From Methanosphaera stadtmanae (GTDB lineage: Archaea > Methanobacteriota > Methanobacteria > Methanobacteriales > Methanobacteriaceae): a stretch of 34,061 nucleotides of DNA. The stretch's first letter is position 1, and every line of letters begins with the position of its first letter. Positions 16,303 through 28,141 of this stretch are shown piece by piece. Made by a program: the position numbers and the translations under genes. The notes under the pieces are model-generated. The model saw only the letters and a program-made list of their open reading frames with translations. It made no database searches and was not told where the DNA came from. The DNA is taken from contig SUTP01000001.1 in assembly GCA_015062815.1 (NCBI GenBank), forward strand, positions 1 through 34,061, read 5' to 3'.

Positions 16303-18300
16303 TTATACAACTTTGAAGTGATCTGCAACTGGTTGGAATATAACACCTTTGGTGTTGAGCATATTGATTAGTTCATCAATTTTAGCTTCAGTCATATTAT
16401 ATTTATCAGCTAATTCTGCATATACAATATTTTTCGGTGCATTACCACCATATTCATCAGATAAATCTTTAATTATATCAATTACAATATTTATTTTATC
16501 TCTTTCAGATTTAGATGTTCTTCCTTCAACTTTATCAATATCTACTTTTCCTGTATCTGGATCATAACCCACTTGTTTCATACAGTTTTCTTGAAGTCGA
16601 ATAGCTCTTTCAGCATCTTCTCGGGTAACATCATCGCTAAGTCTAATACGGGCACTAGACTCTGCAAGACGTACAAGAGCTTCTAATTGACGAGCAGTAA
16701 TAGGAACTGGTGATTCTTCATCTATAGCTCCACTACGCATTGTCACATAGAAATCTTGTAAAGCTTCAGCTGCTTCTTGGGTAAGTGTAGGTTGCACACT
16801 TCTTCTAGCATAAGCGATGTATTTACGCATGAATTCAGGTTCAATTTCGTAAGGTACATTATGTTCTTGATGTATTTTAAGAATGTGTCCAGCAAGAGAG
16901 TGGTCACGTTCAGCATTAGGTTTATCCTCAATAATAAATATTAAATCAAAACGTGAAAGAATAGGTGAAGGTAAATCAATTTGTTCAGCAATTGATTTAT
17001 ATCTATCAAATCTACCAAATTTTGGGTTAGCAGCAGCAAGTACACTACAACGACTGTTAAGAGTAGCCATAATTCCAGCCTTAGCAATAGATATTGTTTG
17101 CTGTTCTAATGCTTCATGTATTGCAGAACGGTCTTCTTCTCTCATTTTATCCAGTTCATCAACACACACATTACCTTTATCCCCAAGTACTAATGCACCT
17201 GCTTCTAAACTCCAACCACCTAAATCATCACGTACAGCAGCTGCTGTAAGTCCAACTCCACTGGTACCTTTACCACTAGTATAAATACCACGAGGGGCTA
17301 ATTTGGATACATATTTTAATATCTGGGATTTACCAATACCTGGGTCCCCTACGATGAGGATGTGCATATCTCCACGAATACGTGTCTTATCATCTAATTC
17401 TTTAGCAGTTCCTCCAAATAATTGGAATGCAATAGCTTCTTTTACTTCATAATATCCTTGAATAGATGGTGCAGTGGAATTAATTATTTTATCATAAATA
17501 TCAGGACTTTTTGCTAATTTAATGATTTTTTCTTCATCTTCTTCACTTATTTCTAATTCTTCAAACTCTTGTTCTAATGGTTCAATGTAATTACCATAAA
17601 TATAATTATTGAATCTTTTAGTTCTTTCATCACGGACAGTTTTTAAGATACCTGTAACTCTAACTTTATCTCCAGGAGTAAGAGTATCTACCATATCATC
17701 TTCTAATATAACATTAATTTGACTTGGTTGATCTCCACCAGATAAATTTTCTAGAGGTTCTTGTACTTTCACTGTTTGAGTATCCATGTAACGTGATTCA
17801 TCTTGTAATAGTTTAAATGATCTTCCACCACATTCATTACATACTGCAGGTTCATGTATAATATTAGAACTCTGAGGTACTTCATGCATTCTCATACAGC
17901 TTCGACACTCAAATACTGCTGTCATTATACGAGGATGAATTTCATCACTTTTACGTACAATACCATCAACTGCTATGAATTTTCCAATGTATTCACTTCT
18001 CAAATATCTTAAAGGTACATTATTACGTACGTTTTTGAATCTAACATTTAATTCAGCATTTTTACGCTGTGGATCAATATTGATAATTGATTTACTAGCA
18101 GCATCCAAAGTTTCTTCTGGTTTTTCAATTAATAAATCTGCTGTATCTGGGTCAAACATCTCTAAAGCATTATAATCTATTATTACAGATTTTTCTTCAG
18201 GATATTCATCTAATACTGCAAAAATATCATCTTTACATCGAGTACTAAAGAATTCTTCTAATCTTACGGTTGAAACTTTTTTATTATCTATTGGAGTCAT
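16303..18300 (-). CDS. mcm: MCM replicative DNA helicase
   Basis: [60 protein letters not shown]-terminal CRSC/CNEC zinc finger; no intein. Confidence 0.96.
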   Translation of the reverse strand: MTPIDNKKVSTVRLEEFFSTRCKDDIFAVLDEYPEEKSVIIDYNALEMFDPDTADLLIEKPEETLDAASKSIINIDPQRKNAELNVRFKNVRNNVPLRYLRSEYIGKFIAVDGIVRKSDEIHPRIMTAVFECRSCMRMHEVPQSSNIIHEPAVCNECGGRSFKLLQDESRYMDTQTVKVQEPLENLSGGDQPSQINVILEDDMVDTLTPGDKVRVTGILKTVRDERTKRFNNYIYGNYIEPLEQEFEELEISEEDEEKIIKLAKSPDIYDKIINSTAPSIQGYYEVKEAIAFQLFGGTAKELDDKTRIRGDMHILIVGDPGIGKSQILKYVSKLAPRGIYTSGKGTSGVGLTAAAVRDDLGGWSLEAGALVLGDKGNVCVDELDKMREEDRSAIHEALEQQTISIAKAGIMATLNSRCSVLAAANPKFGRFDRYKSIAEQIDLPSPILSRFDLIFIIEDKPNAERDHSLAGHILKIHQEHNVPYEIEPEFMRKYIAYARRSVQPTLTQEAAEALQDFYVTMRSGAIDEESPVPITARQLEALVRLAESSARIRLSDDVTREDAERAIRLQENCMKQVGYDPDTGKVDIDKVEGRTSKSERDKINIVIDIIKDLSDEYGGNAPKNIVYAELADKYNMTEAKIDELINMLNTKGVIFQPVADHFKVV

Positions 18301-18491
18301 ATGATATAGTCTATTTAATTAATGATTTTTATATTTTTTACATGGATTTATTTTTTGAAAAATTGTTTTAATATATAATTATAATATAGTTAAATAGTCT
18401 AAATAATAAATTACATATTAACTAATCATTTGTTAGTATATGCAGAATATGAATCTTGTATTATTGTACTGATTTATTTAAGAGGTATAAA

Positions 18492-18914
18492 ATGAAACGA
18501 TCACGATTAAAATTATTTAAAACAACTTCATTAACAATTTCTTTATTGGGTGTAATCTTGATATTAATCACTATTGGAGTTATTGCTTATATTGGAGTAT
18601 CTTCATTAACTAGTACAGTATCAGATACTGTTAGTAGTGGGGCTTCATATGATCAAATAACCAGTTTACAATCACAATATGCTAATACATCTAATAAATA
18701 TTTATCATTGAATGAACAAATGATTAATTCTAACGATAATAATCTAAAATCACGATACAATGAAGGTAAATTGAAATTATCTGAAGCGAAAACCACAATT
18801 TCTTCATTAGAAACAAATAATGAATTGAGTGATGAGGAAATAAAAGCTAAAGTTGAATCAGTTCAAAATAATTTAAAAGAAGTTAATGAACTTTATAATC
18901 AGTTTGCTAGTTAA
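18492..18914 (+). CDS. Small single-TM protein with an exported coiled-coil-like domain, function unknown; start reassigned to ATG at 18492
   Basis: MKRSRLKLFKTTSLTISLLGVILILITIGVIAYIGVSS, then a Ser/Asn/Leu/Glu-rich helical stretch; SD aggt upstream. Confidence 0.7.
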   Translation: MKRSRLKLFKTTSLTISLLGVILILITIGVIAYIGVSSLTSTVSDTVSSGASYDQITSLQSQYANTSNKYLSLNEQMINSNDNNLKSRYNEGKLKLSEAKTTISSLETNNELSDEEIKAKVESVQNNLKEVNELYNQFAS

Positions 18915-19270
18915 GATTATTCTTAACCTTTTTTTTTATTAATAAATTTATCATTTCTCGGAGTCAATATTAATTTCGATAAAATTATAAACAGGTATTA
19001 TATTCTTTTTTTCATATTTAATTGATTATCAATAATGGACTACATTAAATTAGTATATTAAAATATAATCATATGTGCTAATTATATAATTACTGGAAAT
19101 AATTTAAGTTCCATAATGAACTCAACAGTTACATTTAGTTAATTTATAAAAATAGGATTGTTAAAAAGAATATGGTAATGTGAATAATCCTATAGAATAC
19201 TATCAAAAATTATGAGGAGTAATTTCATAGGATAATTGTATAATAATTATAAACATGATGTGTTCATTAA

Positions 19271-19897
19271 CTATTTTTTATTTTTTTTAGGTCTAAATCC
19301 ACGTGCAATCACATACATTTCAGAGCTACGTTTACGTGATGAATTTGGTTTTGTTGTTTTCACAGTTCTAAATTTCTTTTTAAGTTCTTTAATTAATTCT
19401 TGGTAAGCTTCTCCTTGAAATGCTTTGATTACAAGATTACCTTCAGGTTTCAAAATATTATCTGAAATATTAAGAACACTCTTTGCTAAATCATATGCTC
19501 TGAAATTATCTACATCTTTAACACCAGTTAATTTTGGAGAAGCATCTGATAATATTAAATCTGCTTTTCCGTTGATAATTTCAGTAATGGTTTCTTGTAT
19601 TTCTTGTGTGGTGAAATCTCCTTTAACACCAATATAAGCATCATGATCTATTGGTTTAATATATTCTAAATCTACACTTATAACTTGACCAGTTCCTTCT
19701 TCTCCTATAATTTCACAAACTACTTGACTCCATCCTCCAGGAGCTGCACCAAGATCAACAACATTAGAATCAGCATTTAATAATTTATACTTTTTATTTA
19801 ATTGTTTTAATTTATATGATGCACGTGATCTATAGTTATTCTTTTTTGCTAGTTTATAATAATGTTCTTTATCATGCTTTGCTTTCCATCTACTCAT
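19271..19897 (-). CDS. rlmE: RlmE/FtsJ-family 23S rRNA (uridine-2'-O-)-methyltransferase
   Basis: YRSRASYKLKQLNKKY, VVDLGAAPGGWSQVV, DLILSDASPKLTGV, VIKAFQGE. Confidence 0.93.
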   Translation of the reverse strand: MSRWKAKHDKEHYYKLAKKNNYRSRASYKLKQLNKKYKLLNADSNVVDLGAAPGGWSQVVCEIIGEEGTGQVISVDLEYIKPIDHDAYIGVKGDFTTQEIQETITEIINGKADLILSDASPKLTGVKDVDNFRAYDLAKSVLNISDNILKPEGNLVIKAFQGEAYQELIKELKKKFRTVKTTKPNSSRKRSSEMYVIARGFRPKKNKK

Positions 19898-19905
19898 TAA
19901 ATCAC

Positions 19906-20382
19906 CTATATTTTAATAATTTTTGCTTCTAGGTTTGAATTTTCTATTTTTATTAACATAATTGAAGCTTCTGTTGAACGTGGTTGTGTAGGGCTGCCAG
20001 GATTTAGAAGTAAAACATCATTTACTTGTTTAATCAAGTACCTGTGTGTATGGCCTGAAATTAAAACATCAACTCCTAATTCTTTAGCTAAATAATATAA
20101 TTGTTGTGTATCACCTTTTGGATAAACAGTTCCGTGGGTTAATCCTATTTTGATATTTTCTATTTTTATAACTTCAAAATCATTTAGTTCTGGATGATAA
20201 TCACAATTTCCATTAACTGCTTTTACTGGAGCTATTTTTTTTAATTCATCTAAAACAGTTAATTCTTCTATATCTCCTGCATGTAATATTAAATCAACAT
20301 CTTTGAATTCTTCAAAAACTTTTTTAGGAATATTAGTAGCACGATAAGGTATATGTGTATCTGAAATAACGCCTATTAACAT
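19906..20382 (-). CDS. YfcE/MJ0936-family metallophosphoesterase
   Basis: GVISDTHIP, DLILHAGDIEE, VNGNCD, ISGHTHRYLI, LLNPGSPTQPR. Confidence 0.92.
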   Translation of the reverse strand: MLIGVISDTHIPYRATNIPKKVFEEFKDVDLILHAGDIEELTVLDELKKIAPVKAVNGNCDYHPELNDFEVIKIENIKIGLTHGTVYPKGDTQQLYYLAKELGVDVLISGHTHRYLIKQVNDVLLLNPGSPTQPRSTEASIMLIKIENSNLEAKIIKI

Positions 20383-20612
20383 AAAAAACCTCTAAAAAAT
20401 ATCATATATCCAAATGTAATTTATATATATTCTATGGTAATATATTTATGATTTATAATATTATTATTCCTCGTTATTTGAGAAAGTAATATGAAAAATT
20501 ACACTATATATTTATATAATATTTTTGTTAATCATTGTAATAGGAATAAAATACATTAGTACAAAAATTTCTATTTTAATAAAAATTAATTATTACAATC
20601 AGGTGAGTTTTT

Positions 20613-22781
20613 ATGAGTGAATTGATTATTTGTGAAAAGCCTAAAGTTGCTGAAAAAGTAGCTAAAGCTTTATCTGTTTCACCTACTAAAAATTCTTACA
20701 AACGAGTACCTTATTATGAAATGATTAAAGAAAATGGTGAGAAAACAATTGTTGTTTCTGCTGTAGGACATTTATTTTCATTAAAAGCTAAAAATAAGAA
20801 AGATAATAGATTATATGATGTTGAATGGGTACCTTTGTATGAAACAGATAAATCTAAGAAATATGTAAAAAATTATATTGATGCTATAAAAAAATTTTCT
20901 AAGGATGCAGATAGATTTATACATGCCTGTGATTATGATACGGAAGGTACATTAATTGGTTATAATGCATTAAAATATCTTTGTGGAAATGAAAGTATTG
21001 ATAAATCTTTTAGAATGAAATTTTCTGCATTAACTAAAAAAGATATAATTGAAGCATATTCAAAAGCTTATCCATTAAAAAATGATCAAAGTTGGGCAGA
21101 TAGTGGTGAAGCAAGACATGTGTTGGACTATTTATTCGGAGTAAATATATCAAAAGCAATGACGGATTCTGTATTAAAAGTAACAAATAGGTATGTTCAA
21201 TTATCTGCTGGAAGAGTTCAAACACCTACATTAGCAATTCTTGAAGAACGTGAAAAAGAAATACGTGATTTTGTACCAGAACCATTTTGGGTTATCAAAG
21301 CTAAATTAAAGAAAGGTATTATAGCTGAACATAAAAAAGGTAAAATTTTCGATAAAAAAGAAGCTGAAAAAATATTAGAAAATTGTAAAGATAAAGATGC
21401 TCTAGTAACAAAAATTACCACAAGAAAAAGTAAAAAAAGTTTACCTGTACCTTTTGAATTAGGAACTTTACAATCAGAAGCTTATGCTCAATTTGGTTTC
21501 ACACCAAGAAAAACTCAACAACTTGCACAGAATTTATATGTGGAAGGTTACACATCTTATCCAAGAACATCTTCACAAAAATTACCAGAAAATCTAGGAT
21601 TATCTAATATTCTTGAACAATTATCTCAAAATCCTAAATTCAGTGATAAAATTCAACAGTTAAAAGAACCATTAAAACCTAATGAAGGTAAAAAAACTGA
21701 TGAAGCACATCCAGCTATACATCCAACAGGTACTTTACCAAAAGAATTATCAGCAGATGCTCAAAAAATTTATGATTTAATAACATATCGATTCATCAGT
21801 CTTTTTGGTGAAGAAGCTGAAATGGAATCTATAAAAGTTAATTTAGATATAGGTGGAGAAGAATTTAACTTCTCAAGACAAAGAATATCAAAAGAAGGAT
21901 GGTTAGCTTTAGATCCATACCAATATAGAAAAGTTAAAAATGAAGAATTCCCTGACATTAAAGAAGGAGAAAAAACTAAAGCTAAAGTACTTAGTGAAGA
22001 AAAAGAAACAAAACCTCCTGCAAGATATAATCAAGCTTCAATTATAAGAGAACTTGAAAAACGTGGTTTAGGAACAAAGTCAACAAGAGCGAATATAGTA
22101 TCTATTCTTTATACAAGAAAATATGTTGAAGGTAAACAAATTACAGTTAATGAATTGGGACAAAGAATGATTAATACGCTTAATAAGTATTCAAAGCGTA
22201 TTACTAGTGAAAAAATGACAAGGGAATTTGAAGAAGATCTTGAAGAAATTAAAAATGAAAAGTTAACAGAAAATACTGTAGTTTCTGAAGCAAAATCTGA
22301 ATTAGATTCTATTCTTAATTCTATTGAAGATAATAGGGATAATATTGGTAAAGAATTATATTCAGCTTATGAACAAAGTAGAATTGTAGGTGAATGTAAC
22401 TGTGGTGGTAATCTTATAATAATTTCATCTCCAAAAGGTGGAAATTTTGTAGGTTGTTCAAATTATCCTGATTGTAAGAAAACGTATTCTTTACCTGCAG
22501 GTGCTAATGTATTAAAAACAACTTGTGAAAAATGTGGATTACCATTGATTTCTTATGGAAAACCTAGACAAAGAGCATGTCTTGATTTTGAATGTGCTAA
22601 TGGTGGTCAAAAATCAACTAATGATGTTGTAGGTAAATGTCCTGATTGTGGTAATGATTTAATAAAACGTATGGGGAGATATGGTGAATTCATTGGATGT
22701 ACAGGATTTCCAAAATGTAGATTCACTTCATCCATAGCAGATTTTGAGAAATCTCAAAAAGAAGAAGAAGCAAAAGAATAA
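20613..22781 (+). CDS. topA: DNA topoisomerase I (type IA)
   Basis: [18 protein letters not shown] Toprim, [41 protein letters not shown]-terminal Cys4 zinc ribbons. Confidence 0.95.
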   Translation: MSELIICEKPKVAEKVAKALSVSPTKNSYKRVPYYEMIKENGEKTIVVSAVGHLFSLKAKNKKDNRLYDVEWVPLYETDKSKKYVKNYIDAIKKFSKDADRFIHACDYDTEGTLIGYNALKYLCGNESIDKSFRMKFSALTKKDIIEAYSKAYPLKNDQSWADSGEARHVLDYLFGVNISKAMTDSVLKVTNRYVQLSAGRVQTPTLAILEEREKEIRDFVPEPFWVIKAKLKKGIIAEHKKGKIFDKKEAEKILENCKDKDALVTKITTRKSKKSLPVPFELGTLQSEAYAQFGFTPRKTQQLAQNLYVEGYTSYPRTSSQKLPENLGLSNILEQLSQNPKFSDKIQQLKEPLKPNEGKKTDEAHPAIHPTGTLPKELSADAQKIYDLITYRFISLFGEEAEMESIKVNLDIGGEEFNFSRQRISKEGWLALDPYQYRKVKNEEFPDIKEGEKTKAKVLSEEKETKPPARYNQASIIRELEKRGLGTKSTRANIVSILYTRKYVEGKQITVNELGQRMINTLNKYSKRITSEKMTREFEEDLEEIKNEKLTENTVVSEAKSELDSILNSIEDNRDNIGKELYSAYEQSRIVGECNCGGNLIIISSPKGGNFVGCSNYPDCKKTYSLPAGANVLKTTCEKCGLPLISYGKPRQRACLDFECANGGQKSTNDVVGKCPDCGNDLIKRMGRYGEFIGCTGFPKCRFTSSIADFEKSQKEEEAKE

Positions 22782-22795
22782 CTTCTAATCTCCTC

Positions 22796-25105
22796 TTATT
22801 TATTTTTCGTGTATTCATATAACCTTTTTAATATTAACAATGTTCCTTCTTTATTTAAGTATTTATTTCCATTTTGTTCTTGAGAAGTATAAATACATGC
22901 TGGACATCCATTTTCACAATCACAATCTCTTACTAATTCATATCCCATTTTTATGATTTCCTTAAATAAACTAAATGCTTTATCGCTAAGACCTACACCG
23001 CCTTCAAAACTATCATAAATGAATATTGTAGCATTCATGGTATCTTCATGCATATTTTTAGTAACTCCTCCTAAATCATATGTATCACACATTACATGAT
23101 ATGGAGTTACAGATAAAATTATATTTTCAAGTCCTTGTAAACAACCTAAAAATGCCTCTTTAAATTTTTCTTCTGATGATAAAAATTCTTGTAATTCTTC
23201 ACGAATTGAGTATGGTATCGTAAACCAAAAACCATTAGTTTTAAAATTAAGTGGAGGTAAATTTAGTTTTTTAGATCCAATAATTTTACTAAATTTTATC
23301 ATATTGTATCTATCATATTTTTCGGTTACATTTAAATTTCCATAACTTAATTTAATTTCACTAATTGTTTCTTGTTTAATCTCTTTTTCAATTTTAACAT
23401 CAACTTCTTTAAGAGCTTGAGTATAATAATTTAGATTATCTTCTTTTTTGACATAAATTCTTTTATTAGTTATGTCCATTTCACGAACTAAGTAAGTATC
23501 ACCATTATGTATTAAAACTGCATTTTCATGAGCTTCTCTGAATGCTTGTTTTTCATTCATAGATTCAAGGAATTTACGTCCATTAAATACGCTATATGTT
23601 CCAGATCTTATATCACTTAAACTGACTTTAAAGTTAGGATTATCATCACTACTTTGAAGTTTATATGACCATTGGTCGTGTTTATATTCGAATATACCTG
23701 ACATTTCAAAGTCACTTATTTCATCAAATACAACACCTTCATCATCAAAACCAAAATCATCGGTTTCTTCAAATTTTAAAGGAAGTTCATAAGCTGCACA
23801 TTTTAAATGTCCTCTTAGTATTTCTTTATTGTTCAAATCAATAATGGCATGTTCATGTGTTTTTGTGAAAAATCTTTCGGGATGTTTCATGAAATATTGA
23901 TCTAAAGGATTTTGGAAAGCTACTAATGTGATAATGGATTCTTGATTACTTCTACCAGCACGACCTGCTTGTTGCCATGTTGAAATAAGAGTTCCCGGAT
24001 AACCTGCTATAATAACACTATCTAATGAACCAATATTTATACCAAGTTCTAAGGCATTAGTTGTCACAATACCTTTAATAATTCCTGCTTTCAATTTATC
24101 TTCTATTTTTTTTCTTTCATCAACAGTATATCCTGCTCTATAAGCGGTTATTTTATCACTCAATGGCGAGTTATTCTTTTTAAAATTATTTTTAGATCTT
24201 AATGCTGTAACTTCTGCCATTTTACGAGATACTTGAAAGCAAATTGTCTGTAAATCCTGTTCAATATATGTATTAAATAATTGGAGTGTATCATCATTCA
24301 TGGATGGACGTTTTTTAGTTTCTATTGCATATGGATTGAAAAATATGAAATATTTTTTTCCAGATGGAGAACCATTTTCGGTGATTATTTTTGATTTGAG
24401 TCCAGTTAATTTTTCTCCAAATTCAACAGGATTTGCAAGTGTTGCTGTAGAGATAATAAATTGGGGTTCAGAACCATAATATCTACAGATTCTTTTTAAT
24501 CTACGGATAAGGTAAGCTACATTTGAGCCAAAAACACCTCTGTATTGGTGTGCTTCATCTATTATAACATATTTGATGTTTTCAAAAAATCTTTGCCATT
24601 GTTTGTGCCATGGTAAAATTAAGTGTAATTCATATGGGTTAGTTATAACTAATCGTGATCGTTCTTTTATAAGTGGCCGTTTTGATTTTTCTGTATCACC
24701 ATCATATTTAGCAGGATAAATTTCTAAATTACATTCTTTATCTATGTTTAAAATACTTTTTAATTGATCATTAGCTAAAGCTTTAGTTGGATAAATATAG
24801 AGTGCAGTATCATTTTCATTAATTGTTAAATCTTCTAGTACTGGTAAAGTAAATGATAAAGTTTTTCCTGATGCTGTGGGAGTAGTAATAATAACATTTT
24901 CATTATTTCGGACATGTTGAAGTGTTTTATATTGGTGTGTGTATAATTTAATATCATGTGTTTTTAAGTAATCTTCTAATGGTTTTGGAAGTTTTACTTT
25001 TTCTGTAGTATATCTAGCAGTTCTGGGAGGTATTTCTTCAACATGTTCTATTCTATCACGGTACCATTTTTTATTTTTGAAATAGTCTAATACATCAGCA
25101 ATCAT
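22796..25105 (-). CDS. DEAD/DEAH-box helicase with DUF1998-type C-terminus (MrfA/Hrq1-like)
   Basis: TPTASGKTLSFTLPVL, IIDEAHQYRGVFG, STATLANP, QQAGRAGRSNQ; C-terminal CDCENGCPACIY four-Cys motif and DSFEGGVGLSDKA. Confidence 0.9.
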   Translation of the reverse strand: MIADVLDYFKNKKWYRDRIEHVEEIPPRTARYTTEKVKLPKPLEDYLKTHDIKLYTHQYKTLQHVRNNENVIITTPTASGKTLSFTLPVLEDLTINENDTALYIYPTKALANDQLKSILNIDKECNLEIYPAKYDGDTEKSKRPLIKERSRLVITNPYELHLILPWHKQWQRFFENIKYVIIDEAHQYRGVFGSNVAYLIRRLKRICRYYGSEPQFIISTATLANPVEFGEKLTGLKSKIITENGSPSGKKYFIFFNPYAIETKKRPSMNDDTLQLFNTYIEQDLQTICFQVSRKMAEVTALRSKNNFKKNNSPLSDKITAYRAGYTVDERKKIEDKLKAGIIKGIVTTNALELGINIGSLDSVIIAGYPGTLISTWQQAGRAGRSNQESIITLVAFQNPLDQYFMKHPERFFTKTHEHAIIDLNNKEILRGHLKCAAYELPLKFEETDDFGFDDEGVVFDEISDFEMSGIFEYKHDQWSYKLQSSDDNPNFKVSLSDIRSGTYSVFNGRKFLESMNEKQAFREAHENAVLIHNGDTYLVREMDITNKRIYVKKEDNLNYYTQALKEVDVKIEKEIKQETISEIKLSYGNLNVTEKYDRYNMIKFSKIIGSKKLNLPPLNFKTNGFWFTIPYSIREELQEFLSSEEKFKEAFLGCLQGLENIILSVTPYHVMCDTYDLGGVTKNMHEDTMNATIFIYDSFEGGVGLSDKAFSLFKEIIKMGYELVRDCDCENGCPACIYTSQEQNGNKYLNKEGTLLILKRLYEYTKNK

Positions 25106-25582
25106 TATTTTACCCTTTATCTAAGTTAATTCTTCAGATTTTTAATAAATGCGTTTATTCATGATATTTTATAATTATTTTTTTTTGAAAAAAATATATT
25201 ATTAATTATAAATCATTTTATTTTATTTAATTTTTATTATTTACTTTTAAATAGTTTTTATATGTTTTAAAAATTTTCTTAATCACTTTACTATTTTTAT
25301 TATTTATTTTAAATTATTTCAAAGTTTTTTTTATCTTAGTTATTATCTCTTTTTGTTATTTTTATTGTAAAATATTTTTATAAATTTAAATATATGATTA
25401 AACTAAAATTTCTATATGGATAAACATTTAATTGATAAAAGTTCATCTAAACTATATTTTAGATAAAATAAATATTCTCGTTAGATATGGTTTATAATTT
25501 GAATAAAGTAATTTATCAAGTAGAATACTTATATTAATTCTTATCCATTTTATCTATTCGGAGGTAAAAGGAGAATAAATAC

Positions 25583-28141
25583 ATGGACGTAAAAAATTTA
25601 GCAATCAAAATTGCGCCATTTATAATAGCAATATTGCTTGTATGTGCTGTTTTTGCTATAAGAGCTGAAACAGTAAATTTAGGTGCAATTACTAATGAAA
25701 CACAAAAGGCATTATACCAAGATGATAGTGGGTTACCTTACTTCACAGAGTTAGACTCTTATTATAATTATCGTTTAACTGAGAATTATCTTTCAACGGG
25801 ACATTTAGGTGATACTGTAGTGAATGGAACTGATTGGGATTCATATTCAACATCCCCACATGGGCGTGAAGCAAATTATCAACCATTAATCATAGTATTA
25901 GCTGCTAGTGTTTATAACTTTGTTAATATGTTTGGAACTGTATCATTAACTCAAGTAGCTTATTGGTTAGGTCCATTCATAGGATCTTTAGCAGTTCTTC
26001 CTGCATTTTTCATAGTAAAAAGAGCTACTGGAAACAATTGGGGTGCAATTGTAGCTGGAATAATTGCGGGTGCAGCACCAGCATACTTCCAACACACATA
26101 TGCAGGGTTCTTCGATACAGATATGTTCAACGTACTCTTGCCATTGATGATAGCATTATTCTTAATCGAAAGTGTACGAGCAAGTAAACCAATATTCAAA
26201 GTTATTTATGCAGCTTTAGCAGCAGGGTTCTTAGGTCTCTTTTCCATGGCATGGAGTGGGTACACTTATATGGTAATACTCACATTTGGTACATTAATAT
26301 TTTATTTACCAGCATCATATCTCATGGATAAATTTGATGGTAAAAAAATAGATAATAAACTCGCATGGCTTAAAAATAATCCTGTCACAATACCACTTAT
26401 TGTATTTATAATACTCTCAGTAATATTATTAGCAATAACTGTTGGTGGAGGAATGTTTGAAAGCATTACAAATGTAGTTGGAATGTCAACTAGTTTACAA
26501 AGTGCAACTGCAGGATCTGCATATCCTAATGTATATGTATCTGTAGGTGAGATGCAAATTCCACAAGTTATTGATGTAGCAACTCAAAGTGGAGGAGTAT
26601 TTACAGTAATCTTTGCAATGCTTGGTTTTGCTGTATTGGCTTATGCTTTAAGGAAAAAAGCTAAAGTTGTTGAAGAAGTTGAAGAAACTAAAACTGAAGA
26701 AAAACAATCTGTAGAACCTAAAAAGACTAGAAATAGGAGATACACTCCTAAAACTAAAAAAGCAGAAGAAATGGTTCATCATCAAGAACCTCGTTTCATA
26801 CCCGGTAAATTTGAATGGACTCAAAAGGAAAAATATGATAATTTATTCTTATTTGTATTGCTTGTGTTATGGACAGTTGGTATTGCAATAATGTTAACAC
26901 AGGGTACTCGTTTCATAGAACAATTTGAAGTACCTATAGCTTTAACAGCAGGTATTTTTGTTGGAATACTTGTAAATTATCTCAACTTGAAAATTGAATC
27001 CTATAATTATGTAGCAATAATCGCAATAGTTCTGGTGTTATTATCAGTTGTCAGTCCATTATATGCAGATCATATTGTTTCATCACAATCTGTTGGTAGT
27101 ACAAATGATGATATGTATAATACACTTACTTGGATAAAAGCTAATACTCCTCAAGATACAGTACTTGCATCTTGGTGGGACTTCGGGCACTTGTTTACAC
27201 AAGTAGCTAACCGACAAGTAGTTTTCGATGGGGGTTCACAGAATAACATGCGTGCTTATTGGATAGGTCATTGTTTAGCAACATCAAATGAAGACTTATC
27301 TGCGGGTATTTTAAGAATGTTAGCAAATAGTGGTGAAGATGCTTCTAATACATTAGATATATATACAAATGACACTGCAAAATCTGTTGAAATATTAAAT
27401 AATATTTTACCTATGGATAGAAATGCAGCTAATACAGCATTAACTACAACATATGGATTAAATCAACAACAAGCTAATTCCGTATTAGATTTAACTCATC
27501 CTGCAAAGACTAAACCAGTTAATTTGATATTAAGTTCAGATATGCTTTCAAAAGCAGCATGGTGGGCTTACTTTGGATCATGGGATTTCCAAAATAAAAC
27601 TTCAACACACTATTCATATTATCCTGATCAAAGTGCAACAGAAGAAGTTAATGGTAAACCATTTACATTAGGTTTAACTAATGGAGTTATTGGTGTTCAA
27701 ACAGGAACATCAAATGAGAATTCATCTGGTATGTCATTTGGATATGTTGATCAAAGTAAACTAAATAAAACTTTAAACATGTCTACAGCAGAAGATAAAG
27801 AACGCATGTCTAAAGAAATGATTGATGGAACAGGTAATGAGTTATTAAAACCACATAAATTAATACTTGTTGAAAATAATCAGATGACAGAAAAAATAGT
27901 TAATAATAATAGTAATATGTCTATTATGGCTATTCATCAAGATGATGGTTCTTACTTCACAGTGCTCTTTGATTCATATCTTGAAGATGCAGTATTCACA
28001 AAACTATACTTAAAAAGTGGATATAATGTTACAAGATTTAACTTAACTCATTCAGCACCAGGTATAAGTGTATGGAATGTATTTGAATATCCAAATGCAG
28101 AAGTAGAATCAGCTGTTCAAGCTACTAATCAAAGTACTTAA
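25583..28141 (+). CDS. aglB: Oligosaccharyltransferase AglB/STT3
   Basis: Multi-TM N-terminus with ELDSYYNYRLTENYL, catalytic-region SWWDFGH motif (27168-27188), soluble C-terminal domain; SD aaaggag upstream of the ATG. Confidence 0.93.
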   Translation: MDVKNLAIKIAPFIIAILLVCAVFAIRAETVNLGAITNETQKALYQDDSGLPYFTELDSYYNYRLTENYLSTGHLGDTVVNGTDWDSYSTSPHGREANYQPLIIVLAASVYNFVNMFGTVSLTQVAYWLGPFIGSLAVLPAFFIVKRATGNNWGAIVAGIIAGAAPAYFQHTYAGFFDTDMFNVLLPLMIALFLIESVRASKPIFKVIYAALAAGFLGLFSMAWSGYTYMVILTFGTLIFYLPASYLMDKFDGKKIDNKLAWLKNNPVTIPLIVFIILSVILLAITVGGGMFESITNVVGMSTSLQSATAGSAYPNVYVSVGEMQIPQVIDVATQSGGVFTVIFAMLGFAVLAYALRKKAKVVEEVEETKTEEKQSVEPKKTRNRRYTPKTKKAEEMVHHQEPRFIPGKFEWTQKEKYDNLFLFVLLVLWTVGIAIMLTQGTRFIEQFEVPIALTAGIFVGILVNYLNLKIESYNYVAIIAIVLVLLSVVSPLYADHIVSSQSVGSTNDDMYNTLTWIKANTPQDTVLASWWDFGHLFTQVANRQVVFDGGSQNNMRAYWIGHCLATSNEDLSAGILRMLANSGEDASNTLDIYTNDTAKSVEILNNILPMDRNAANTALTTTYGLNQQQANSVLDLTHPAKTKPVNLILSSDMLSKAAWWAYFGSWDFQNKTSTHYSYYPDQSATEEVNGKPFTLGLTNGVIGVQTGTSNENSSGMSFGYVDQSKLNKTLNMSTAEDKERMSKEMIDGTGNELLKPHKLILVENNQMTEKIVNNNSNMSIMAIHQDDGSYFTVLFDSYLEDAVFTKLYLKSGYNVTRFNLTHSAPGISVWNVFEYPNAEVESAVQATNQST

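Noticed and set aside
16883-17284. 133-aa + strand ORF antisense to mcm
   Set aside because: Lies over the conserved MCM ATPase core; Ser-rich shadow ORF without motifs.
25106-25582. Long AT-rich gap before aglB as a possible hidden gene or RNA
   Set aside because: No ORF with coding character and no GC-rich or clearly structured island; consistent with a divergent promoter region and leader.
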